Assembly (NCBI GenBank): GCA_000818945.1
Contig: KN805387.1
Coordinates: forward strand, 555,458-619,457
DNA: 64,000 bases
Reading direction: 5' to 3'
Source of the DNA: Schizochytrium sp. CCTCC M209059
Lineage: Eukaryota; Sar; Bigyra; Thraustochytrida; Thraustochytriidae
The translations under genes and the position numbers were made by a program. Under the pieces are notes generated by a model that had not been told where the DNA came from, searched no databases, and was given only the letters and a program-made list of their open reading frames with translations. Each line of letters starts with the position of its first letter. The stretch's first letter is position 1. This document shows, piece after piece, positions 1 to 7,715 of the stretch.

Positions 1-691
1 GGGTGGGTGGGTGCAAGGGAGCGAGAGCCTGGATCTCTCCAGAGGGTGCCCGTACAGGGTGCCTGTAGAGGGTGCCTGCTGCGGCCGCAGCAAGCGCCAC
101 GTGTAGTCGCTTGTCGCGCGCAGTGCCGCAGACGCAACTCAATGCACTTTGGAACGCAATCATGCGCAACTTCGCTTCGTTGCGTGCTCGCCCCAACAGC
201 GCTCGCGACGAGGTTGGTTTTCACCCACCAGCTGCGTGACACTAAGCTGCAGGTTGCGATCGATCGATCCGGCACAACGGTTCCTGCCCTGCCCTGTCCT
301 GTCCTGCTAAACACAGCTGGCTGCGGCTGGTGGCTGGTGGTGACCATCATCACGAGCTGCACAGGAGAAAGAGACAGAGAGAGAGAGACGAGAGAGAGAG
401 GTTCTGTCCCCCACGGCCACTAGCTGGTACAAGGGAAGAGGCCGCGAGTGCGCATGGTTCGAGATTGTTTAGGGCCTCGAGATGTGTCCCTGCAACCCGC
501 TGCCGCGTACATCCCTTCCTCCCTCCCTCTCTCCCTACCAACTGTAGCCGATGTCCGTCCGTGCGCGCCTCGGAAAGCTCGTCTTGCTTTTCATTTGGTG
601 ATCGTTCAAAAGAAGAACCTGACCCTTTGTAGACGCAATGAGTTAGGACAATCCATAGCGAAACAATCGCCGTCAGCGCGGCCGTGGTCAT
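1..691. other. Intergenic, no gene seen
   Basis: No reading frame here resembles a known protein; the frames present are low-complexity. The stretch opens with a short GGGT repeat and holds a GA-rich microsatellite at about 371-400. It lies beyond the 3' end of the leftward molybdopterin synthase gene, so part of it is probably that gene's 3' untranslated region. Confidence 0.5.
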
Positions 692-1768
692 CTAGGGCAG
701 CGGCTTTTGCGCCAAGAACTCGGAGTTGGCCTTCCATTGCGCCTCGTTGCGGCGACCCAAGTAGGCCTCCTTCTTCCAGATCGGGACGCGGGCCTTCAGG
801 GTGTCGATGGCGAAGTGACAGGCCTCGAGCGCCGCCGCACGGTGCGCCGACGACACCGCAATCACGACACTCGTGTCCTGTACGGGACTGTCGCCAATCT
901 TGTGCTCGATGGCCATGTGGAGCACATCAGGCCAACGTTCGCGCGTCTGCGCGCAAACCTTGTGCAGCTCCTTGGTCGCCATGCTTTCGTACGCCGAGTA
1001 CTCGAGGTGCGTTACAATCTTGTCCTCGAATGAATTACGAGTCGTCCCGGAAAAGGTCACAATGGCCCCAGCAAAAGGACTCGCGACCTTTTCGACGAGA
1101 CCAGCAACGTCCAAAGAGGCTTCCACCAGCGCGCAGTGCGTCTTGGGCTCTTCTGCTTTCAGCCGCTTCGAGGCCGAATAAAGCTTGTTTTGGGATCCCT
1201 TGGCGTCCTCCTCCTCGTCGGAGTCGCTCTCATCGTCCTCCAAGAAGACGAAGCCATTATCCTGCAGCCTGCGCTCTCTGCTGCTCGCAGGCGCCTCGTC
1301 GTCGTCCTCTTCCCCCTCCTCCTCCTCTTCCTCGGAATCCCCGTTGTCTTCATTCGCGCTCTTCTCGAAGCTTTGGCCGATATCTTTTGCATTCTTCGTG
1401 ACCTTCTTGTCCTCTGCAAGCTCGTCGTCCTCGTCAGAGCGCTTGGGCCTTTTCTCGGCCATGGATGCCGCATCGTCCTCATCCTGGTCTAAGTCGGTTT
1501 TGGCTGCCCCATTCTCGGCTCCAGACTGCTTCTTACGCTTCTTACTCTTGCGCTGCGACTTGCTCGAGGCCTGCGAAGCCGTCTCGCTCGCGCCAAGATC
1601 CTCTTCGTTCTTGTGCGCGGCGCGCAAGGTGTCGACCAGTCTGCAGACTTGGTACCCCGCCGCGAAGCCCGCCAGGAGCGCCACGCCCAGCGCCGGCACC
1701 AGCGAGGTCGCCGGCCACGCCGTCTTGTTGAGCGTCTGCGCTCCTCCTCCTCCACCCGCCTCTGCCAT
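692..1768 (-). CDS. MOCS2: Molybdopterin synthase catalytic subunit (MoaE/MOCS2B-like), membrane-anchored form
   Basis: The C-terminal ~140 residues are a clear MoaE/MOCS2B domain, which transfers sulfur from the thiocarboxylated small subunit to precursor Z to make molybdopterin. Visible motifs are FSGTTRN (conserved Arg), ALEACHFAID, and LKARVPIWKKE, whose two lysines match the essential lysines of bacterial MoaE. The start at 1768 has a strong context (gcgccATGg). An in-frame ATG at 1942 would add 58 basic residues in a weak context. Downstream of the chosen start there is a hydrophobic segment at about residues 20-42, then ~170 residues of Lys/Asp/Glu/Ser-rich disordered linker. MoaE proteins are normally soluble and about 150-190 residues, so this 358-residue anchored form is odd. 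The gene is divergent from ATP synthase delta. The MOCS2A partner is not in the window. The enzyme identity is secure; the membrane anchor is inference. Confidence 0.9.
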   Translation of the reverse strand: MAEAGGGGGAQTLNKTAWPATSLVPALGVALLAGFAAGYQVCRLVDTLRAAHKNEEDLGASETASQASSKSQRKSKKRKKQSGAENGAAKTDLDQDEDDAASMAEKRPKRSDEDDELAEDKKVTKNAKDIGQSFEKSANEDNGDSEEEEEEGEEDDDEAPASSRERRLQDNGFVFLEDDESDSDEEEDAKGSQNKLYSASKRLKAEEPKTHCALVEASLDVAGLVEKVASPFAGAIVTFSGTTRNSFEDKIVTHLEYSAYESMATKELHKVCAQTRERWPDVLHMAIEHKIGDSPVQDTSVVIAVSSAHRAAALEACHFAIDTLKARVPIWKKEAYLGRRNEAQWKANSEFLAQKPLP

Positions 1769-2339
1769 GGCGCCTCCGCGCACGCCCGCTCGGAAGTCTC
1801 TCGCGCTCTTGCTCGCTCGCCCGCCGCTCCTTTTCGGCCTTGCCTCTTCGCGCGACGCTTTCGCTTCTCCTCCTCGTCCTCGTCCTTTTGGTCCTCGTCC
1901 TCCTCGTGGGATTGATCCTCTGCGCCAATGCGTATAGGACATACTACTTCTTTCCTAGTATACATACGTACATATACCACGGCTGGAAAGCGTTCCCGCC
2001 CGTCCCCGACATTCGCACACCATTCGCACACCCATGTCCGCGCAGAGACGGGAACGCGCCCAGCCACTGCGCCTGGCCGCTGCTGGGTGGGTAGTTTACC
2101 ATACGCCTTAATGCCAGGCTTTACGGCCCACGCAAGGAACGAGTGGATTAAGGCGGGCGCAGGGGCGGTGCGTGGCTGCACGGATAGGGGAAGGGAAGGA
2201 AGGGAAGGAGAGGAGGAGCGTGAGGAAGAGCGGCGCGCAGAGCGAGAAGAAGAGCAGCGGCAGCAGCAGCAGCGAGCGCAGCGGCAGGAGGCAGCAGGCA
2301 GGCAGGCAGCAGCGGCAGCAGCTTTTTAGCAGCGAAAGG
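1769..2339. other. Divergent promoter region between MOCS2B and ATP synthase delta
   Basis: This 571-bp spacer separates two divergent genes and must hold both promoters. It contains a TACGTA palindrome at about 1963-1974 and purine-rich DNA from 2185. From about 2254 to 2330 it contains a CAG/GGCAG-rich tract running almost to the ATP synthase start codon. No conserved reading frame is seen. Confidence 0.5.
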
Positions 2340-2876
2340 ATGATGCAGCGCGTGGTCAGCGGCGTCGCGGCGCGGCGCGTGGGCGCCAAGCTGGGCGCGC
2401 GGGCGCTCCACGCCTCGCCCACCGTGCGCATGATGGCCGAGCCCGAGGCCGCCGGCAGCACCAGCGTGAACCTGACCCTGGCGTCCGCGACCAAGCCGGT
2501 CAAGTCCAAGGAGCCCGTCTTCCTGGTCAACGTGCCGGGCATGACTGGTGAGTTTGGTGTCGCCGCCGAGCATGCCCCCGTTCTCTCGGAGCTCAAGCCT
2601 GGCGTCGTTCAGGTCACCAAGGCCGAGGGTGACGCCCCGGAGTCCTTCTTCGTCTCTGGCGGCCTCGCCTCCGTCCACGAGGACTCCTCCATGGACGTCT
2701 CCGCCGCCGAGATCTTCTCCCTTGACGAACTCGACGGATCCGTCGCACAGAAGCTCTACACCGAGGCCAAGAGGAAGCTCGACGGCGCCGCCGAGGGCTC
2801 GCAGGAGCAGGCTGTCGCCCAGATTGAGGTTGACGTCTACGAGGGCGTCTGCGTCGCGCTCGGCATCTCGGTCTAA
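2340..2876 (+). CDS. ATP5F1D: Mitochondrial F1F0 ATP synthase subunit delta (bacterial epsilon homologue)
   Basis: The 178-residue product matches the mitochondrial delta subunit, part of the F1 central stalk that couples rotor and catalytic head. The core has the typical beta-sandwich pattern: VNLTLAS, then VPGMTGEFGVAAEHAPVL, a PGVVQV strand and the FFVSGG segment. It is followed by a short helical C-terminus. The first ~30 residues (MMQRVVSGVAARRVGAKLGA) are Arg-rich and lack acidic residues, as expected for a mitochondrial presequence. The start is the first of two adjacent ATGs; upstream in-frame sequence is a CAG-rich leader without another ATG. A GTGAGT within the coding sequence is not a splice site, because reading through it gives the conserved GEFG motif. 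Length is normal for the family. Confidence 0.93.
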   Translation: MMQRVVSGVAARRVGAKLGARALHASPTVRMMAEPEAAGSTSVNLTLASATKPVKSKEPVFLVNVPGMTGEFGVAAEHAPVLSELKPGVVQVTKAEGDAPESFFVSGGLASVHEDSSMDVSAAEIFSLDELDGSVAQKLYTEAKRKLDGAAEGSQEQAVAQIEVDVYEGVCVALGISV

Positions 2877-3657
2877 GCTTTGTCCTTCTAAGCTAGCCGT
2901 CCAACTGATCTCTCCCTCTTTTTTTCTTTTTTCCTAATCACCCTTTTCGCGTGTGCTCTCTACTTTTCGACTCAGCGATCGACTTCGGGTCTATCTCTCT
3001 CTCTCTCTCTCTCTCTCTCCTTCTCTTTCATCCCTCTCGTCTATCCCGCTTACTTGCTCGCTCGCTCGCTCGCTTGTAACACCTGTGAGCAAGTGAGAAA
3101 GTGAGACCTGGAGGCAGGCAAAGAGGAAGGGAAGAAGAGAGGGTTGAGTGAAAGGCATCAACGTCGGCGATCTGAGATACAAAGAGGACATTTCGTTAGG
3201 CGTGCTGCGCTCTTGTCTCGCGCGTCCTTGCGGTGAGTGCATCACCAACAGAATGGAGCGGGGCTTGCGGCTCAGAGACGACGAGATCAATTTTCTTTGC
3301 CATTTCTTCCATCACTGCTCGATGATGCCTGATCCTGCTCACGCGTGAAGCTCGCGAGGCATTTCAATCAACAATAGTGCACGCCTGACGGAAATTAACC
3401 CTCTTTTCTTAGCTAAAATGACGCCACTATCTCTTACCATCTCCTCGGATTGGTCGATTGATCAATCGATTGATGACATCTATCATCATTCAATCAATGA
3501 AGTAACTGATGGGCTTTGAACGAAAGCGCATCTCTTCTTTGTCGCAGCGTCATTGCTCTGATCTTGGTGCGCCGCTCGATCGCGAGAGATCTTCATCTCC
3601 CCAAGATGCCCTTTCTCTTTCTCTTGTCAATCTTTCCGTTCGTGTTGTTTCTGTTAT
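2877..3657. other. Intergenic between convergent ATP synthase delta and MINDY genes
   Basis: The spacer lies between two gene 3' ends. It has a TC dinucleotide run at 2994-3019 and a GCTC tetranucleotide run at 3055-3074. Small reading frames at 3148-3348 and 3509-3841 have no recognisable features. I see no gene. Confidence 0.5.
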
Positions 3658-4812
3658 CTACATTACTACGCAGTCGCTTCCCTTTGAGCGACCGGTGTTC
3701 GGGCTACCGGAACGCCCATTCCTGGTCTGCGCCCGTTGCTGCGCGCGTGGCGAACCTTGGTTTTGTCTCGAAGCCGCGCGCTCTTGTGCCGCGAGCTGTC
3801 GCGCGAGTTCTTCGTCGGCATCGATCCGGCTGCCTCCCTGATCTTCGAGCGTCTGACCCAAGTCGTTCGGATGTACATACTCGCTCGGTTGTCCAAACGA
3901 GGGCGACACTAATTCGGTATCACCATCCACGGCATTTAAAAGCTCCCATCCAATCATCCCATTGTCGCGGTATCCTTGGTCCGTCACGAGCGCATACAAA
4001 TGACCTTCAATCTTGAACAATGATGAAAAGTGGTTGTTGCGGAAAAAGACACACAGTTCGCGCTCCTTGACCGTCTCGTGCAACTGCGTTAACGCCGTGA
4101 AGGTAAACTGCGAGGCAGTCTCCGACAGGAAGCGCTCGATGATTTCTGCCTCTTGCAATGTCTGTACGAGCTCCTCGGATGACGTTTTGCCATCCGACCC
4201 GGCCTCGCGCGCCGCGATAATGCGATCCATCGCCTGATTGTACGAAAGATTTGCAATGGCATCGTAAACTTCCGTGTCCTGCTGGTCTACCACCCAGCCG
4301 TGAAAGAGGTTCACACCCAAGAGGTCGAAGATCGCGACGCGATTGTCGAATTCGAAGAGAGAAACGCCTCCGAATCGAATGTTCACGTCTAGACCGTACT
4401 GCAGAGTTGGCAAGATGTCCATCATCTCTTGCATCGTATGCTGCATGTTCTCGTCTGCTCCAGAAGCATTCTTCTCTACCAGCAAGTTGGCGACCATTGC
4501 AATCAGGTTCTCGCTGCCAATCGAGCGTCGATCTTTGTGCATTTTCAGCGTCCCACGCAACAGGAGCACGTTTACAAGCGCGATGAGCGGGCACGGCCCG
4601 TTCTCATTTTGCAGAACTACGCTCACCTCGCGGTTCAGAAACGCCATGCGCTTCACATCGTGCACGAATCCATGGTCACCTGTCTTGTCTTCCACCTTGC
4701 CAGCCTCGCCCGCGGCCGCGGCCGCGCCTCCGCCTTGAGCACCTGTCGTCGTCGTCGTCGTCGTCGTCGTTGTTGTTGTTGTCGCAGGAGGCGCGTCCAT
4801 CTCCGCCGCCAT
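3658..4812 (-). CDS. MINDY: MINDY-family Lys48-linkage-selective deubiquitinase
   Basis: The 384-residue protein belongs to the MINDY-1/2 (FAM63) cysteine deubiquitinases, which trim Lys48-linked polyubiquitin. The catalytic Cys lies in NENGPCPLIAL (Cys ~74). A His lies in FHGWVVD, and the FRNNHFSSLFK segment is also typical. After the catalytic domain, DEELARQLAAQE fits a MIU ubiquitin-binding helix. The protein ends in CVVM, a good CaaX prenylation box, which would put the enzyme on membranes. The N-terminus carries a run of about 13 threonines encoded by a GTC/GTT-type repeat (4744-4782 on the + strand). The chosen ATG has a good context (aagATGG), and no ATG lies upstream in frame. The gene is divergent from the gene at 5340. 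Its function as a deubiquitinase is secure; CaaX processing is inference. Confidence 0.92.
   Translation of the reverse strand: MAAEMDAPPATTTTTTTTTTTTTGAQGGGAAAAAGEAGKVEDKTGDHGFVHDVKRMAFLNREVSVVLQNENGPCPLIALVNVLLLRGTLKMHKDRRSIGSENLIAMVANLLVEKNASGADENMQHTMQEMMDILPTLQYGLDVNIRFGGVSLFEFDNRVAIFDLLGVNLFHGWVVDQQDTEVYDAIANLSYNQAMDRIIAAREAGSDGKTSSEELVQTLQEAEIIERFLSETASQFTFTALTQLHETVKERELCVFFRNNHFSSLFKIEGHLYALVTDQGYRDNGMIGWELLNAVDGDTELVSPSFGQPSEYVHPNDLGQTLEDQGGSRIDADEELARQLAAQERAASRQNQGSPRAQQRAQTRNGRSGSPNTGRSKGSDCVVM
4744..4782. repeat. GTC/GTT trinucleotide repeat inside MINDY coding sequence
   Basis: About 13 triplets, GTC switching to GTT, encode the polythreonine run near the MINDY N-terminus on the - strand. 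The run lies in a disordered region and can vary in length without shifting the frame. Confidence 0.9.
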
Positions 4813-5034
4813 CTTCCCTGGTTCTATCCTTCCTTGCACGGACGCCGCCGCTGGCGACGGAAGTCTCGGGCCAGAAGAAGAAGGAGAAGGAGAACAAGAA
4901 GCGGAGGGAGTCGCGCTTGGGTCCTGGCGCGCGCGTCACAGCGCAACGAGCGACGAGGTCGCTCGATCCACGTCGGAGAGAAAACAAGCTTTGCAAGGAG
5001 CCTGCTCAACGAAAGCGAAAGCGAGCGCCTTTGT

Positions 5035-5073
<39 letters not shown>
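5035..5073. repeat. (GCAA)n microsatellite
   Basis: About ten copies of GCAA lie in the divergent promoter region. The same tetranucleotide recurs at 27637-27672 upstream of the POFUT-like gene. Confidence 0.9.
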
Positions 5074-5074
<1 letters not shown>

Positions 5075-5248
5075 GGCGACGAGGCAAGGGCAAGATAAAG
5101 AAACAGCTCTTCGTGCTGGCAGGTGTATGTACGTATGTACACGCGCGAAGACAAGACGAGCAGCGTGCGCCAGGCTGCGACGGGACGGCGACAGGTCAAC
5201 AAGCGCAGCTGGCCGTGCGGTGTTCTGCGCCAAGAGAGCGCAGCTGCT

Positions 5249-5290
<42 letters not shown>
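5249..5290. repeat. (CAG)14 microsatellite in a 5' leader
   Basis: An uninterrupted 42-nt CAG run, followed by broken CAG/TAG units, ends about 50 nt before the ATG at 5340. It is probably in the 5' untranslated leader. Confidence 0.9.
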
Positions 5291-5291
<1 letters not shown>

Positions 5292-5339
5292 GCAGTAGCA
5301 GTAGCAGCAGAAGAGCAGCAAGGGAGAACAACGTGAAGA

Positions 5340-6653
5340 ATGGAGGTGCTCATCGTCGCCGGCGAGCAGCCGACAGGACTGCACTACGCCTTGACGCTGT
5401 GCCGCGCCAAGGAGCGCAGGCAAGTGCCCGAAAGCAAGGATGGCCGGCAAATCATTGTCAAAGTTCATGTCGTTGTAGACGGTCATGTCTCTGAACGAGC
5501 ACGCGCAGTAGAGCGTGCTGGTGAAGACTTTATTGTGGACGGCGACAAGGTGAATACGAAAGGTACGCTTTGCGTGCACCACGCTCAAGACTTTGACAAG
5601 GCAGACCTTACCTGGGTGGAACGTTGCAAACCCTTTTTTCTCATGCCGAGGCCCTGGGAGGTCGCTCGCTGGACAGCGTGGGCGCGGGAACATGCGCAGC
5701 CCGAAACGGTCGTTGCCTGCATGCACCCGTGCCTGGACCATATTGGCAAAACCCTTGAGGTCTTTGACGAGAAGAGCCAAACCTCCATCCTCTTTGGAGC
5801 GCCCTTTTACGCAGCTTCCTTTCGCAATGGAGACAATGCCGTTTGCGCATCAAGTCTTGGCTCAATTCTACTTGCTCGCATTCCACGTGGAAAACAACAT
5901 CTTTCCATGCAGACGCAGGCCATCGAAGCACCGGGCACACACAATCTCTGGTACTGCGACAATACGTACCGCAACAACTGGCTTTTCGGAACCTTTATGT
6001 GGCGTCTTTTCGACGCCTACGCAGCACTCTTGTTCGACCCTGCTCGGCCACACTCGTTTCACGAACAACTCGCCGCAGATGGTGGTCTTCACCGCCGAGC
6101 CTTGCTCGCCCTTTTTGATGAGGCCCTTGTTCTCATTCCAAAGAAGGAGCGTTCGCTTATTGAATTTGTTGGCTCGCCCCTCGCACTGAGCCTGTCTTCA
6201 ACCCGCTTGCTTCTTCGTATGCCCGACCCAATCTTTAGCATGCTCCAGGGGCTATGGCCCATGCTCACACTCACTGGCTTTGTCAGCTCTTGCAATGGTG
6301 TCCATCATGGCGATACTGATGCGCTTCGGGCTGCCCCCTTTTTCAACGGTTTTGTTGTCGAGCAGACCAAGAAACTCATCGCAGACGGCCTTGCAAGTGC
6401 GACCGAGCCAACCTTTAACGCTTTTCTTGTGGAGCAGTCTTCCAAGGCATACAAGGCTACAGAGACCGCTGGCAAAATTCCTTTGCTTGCGCCCGCAGAG
6501 ATTGAGCCGTATCTGCAAAAGACGCCGCTGTTCTCGCTTCCCGTGGCGCTTTGCATCGTCCTCGTTGTGCTCGCGTGCATCTTCATCGTGCTGCCCGGCT
6601 GCTGCGCCGTTGCTCTCAACATCATTCTTCCCAACGAAGCCAAATTTCTCTAA
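5340..6653 (+). CDS. Unrecognised protein, C-terminal membrane anchor; possible ketopantoate-reductase-like fold
   Basis: I do not recognise this 437-residue protein with confidence. The ATG at 5340 has good context (gaagaATGG). The N-terminus starts with a hydrophobic strand (MEVLIVAG). Further in, a stretch around residues 100-165 (FFLMPRPW, then TVVACMHP, then SILFGAPFYAAS) has the rhythm of ApbA/PanE ketopantoate reductases (VFLTVK, TVVxLQNG, VxxGVTxxGA). The usual GxGxxG is missing, so this is only a hint. A strong hydrophobic helix lies at about residues 398-420, followed by a short tail. This suggests a tail-anchored protein facing the cytosol. There are no introns. It is divergent from MINDY, and its leader carries a CAG repeat. 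Confidence 0.7.
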   Translation: MEVLIVAGEQPTGLHYALTLCRAKERRQVPESKDGRQIIVKVHVVVDGHVSERARAVERAGEDFIVDGDKVNTKGTLCVHHAQDFDKADLTWVERCKPFFLMPRPWEVARWTAWAREHAQPETVVACMHPCLDHIGKTLEVFDEKSQTSILFGAPFYAASFRNGDNAVCASSLGSILLARIPRGKQHLSMQTQAIEAPGTHNLWYCDNTYRNNWLFGTFMWRLFDAYAALLFDPARPHSFHEQLAADGGLHRRALLALFDEALVLIPKKERSLIEFVGSPLALSLSSTRLLLRMPDPIFSMLQGLWPMLTLTGFVSSCNGVHHGDTDALRAAPFFNGFVVEQTKKLIADGLASATEPTFNAFLVEQSSKAYKATETAGKIPLLAPAEIEPYLQKTPLFSLPVALCIVLVVLACIFIVLPGCCAVALNIILPNEAKFL

Positions 6654-7639
6654 TGGTTTCCTAGTGCACTAGACCGATATCACCACTGCCACTGAGACTG
6701 GATAAATGACAACAACATTGAAGCTGATAATGATGATTGACACTGAGTCGGGGGATGAATAGGGACATTGCGTAAGTGTCCCATTGTCCAAAACGTTTTT
6801 TGTTTTGTTTTTTGGTGAATTGACCGCCTTTGGGGGGGAATGGAAAAAAGAAGGAGGTTAAGGGTCAGGCCTGCGTGAATGGCCTTGGACAAAAAAGAGC
6901 ATGACAACACAAAGCCAGCGCAAGCATGCCCATCCTAGGCGGCCCATTGTCCTGTCTGGTTTGCGGACAAACGGGGTCACGCGCTTTTCTCGCCAGGCCT
7001 CGGACGGATGTATGTATGAATGAATGACCTGCAATTGCGGGTCACGATGGAAATCTAGCGGCTCATGAGTCCCATCGACCGCCCGCGCATCTGTCTGCTA
7101 CAGCCTGCTTGCCTGCATGCGTCTCACGGTCAGTCAGCGGAAGCGCCTTTGTATCTTCTCCCTCATTTCATCCTTCTTCGCTCAAGTAAGAAACCATGGA
7201 AAGCGAACACTCTCCCAGAAGGACTGGCATTGGCTCGGAAACCACGCTGTCTTCTCACTCACCGCCATGGGTTGACGAAGAACGAGAGGCTGGAAGCAGG
7301 AGTCGGCCGTCCTTACGTCCGCAAAGGCGGATGGTAGAGGAGAAGGCGGCCAATGTCTTATTCTCGGGACCATCTGAAGGACAAGCAGCGATTAGCTTAG
7401 GTACAGCGGTGTGGTCCCACCCTGCCGAGCGCCCAAGCGAGCGCCTTGTATGTGAATGAATTTATGGCATTCGTCTCCTCCGCGTAGCGAGCTGACCGCC
7501 ACTGCCAAGGCAGACAGTGCATACGCGAGAGCGACGTCAAGCAAAAAGCCAAGCCACGGAGTGGCAGGCAACCTTGCACAGTCGGGTAGCGGCCTCGTTG
7601 GTCGAGACGAGGTCAGTAATCCTCAGCGAATTGACGTCC

Positions 7640-7674
<35 letters not shown>

Positions 7675-7715
7675 GGTAACTTCAGAGCGCTTACGCAGCA
7701 GAATTTCGAGCACAA
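6654..7715. other. Intergenic, no gene seen
   Basis: About 1 kb lies between two genes on the + strand. The first half is the likely 3' region of the upstream gene, and the right end is the leader of the BAR gene with a (CAG)10 run at 7644-7673. A GTATGTATGAATGAATGA stretch occurs near 7010. The reading frames at 7065-7460 lack any family signature. Confidence 0.45.
7644..7673. repeat. (CAG)10 microsatellite in a 5' leader
   Basis: A perfect 30-nt CAG run ends 42 nt before the BAR gene start codon. Its placement is the same as that of the CAG run before the gene at 5340. Confidence 0.9.

Larger units (their letters stand above)
4813..5339. other. Divergent promoter region with two microsatellites
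   Basis: This 527-bp spacer carries the MINDY promoter (leftward) and the promoter of the gene at 5340. It holds a CAAG tetranucleotide run at 5035-5073, a TACGTA-centred palindrome at about 5124-5141, and a CAG run at 5249-5290 ending 50 nt before the next ATG. Confidence 0.55.

Noticed and set aside
448..1937. Long + strand reading frames over the MOCS2B gene
   Set aside because: They are antisense to a clear MoaE domain and consist of Ser/Arg/Pro-biased sequence mirroring its acidic linker.
2541..2560. GTGAGT as a splice donor in ATP synthase delta
   Set aside because: Reading straight through gives the conserved GEFGVAAEH motif, so it is coding.
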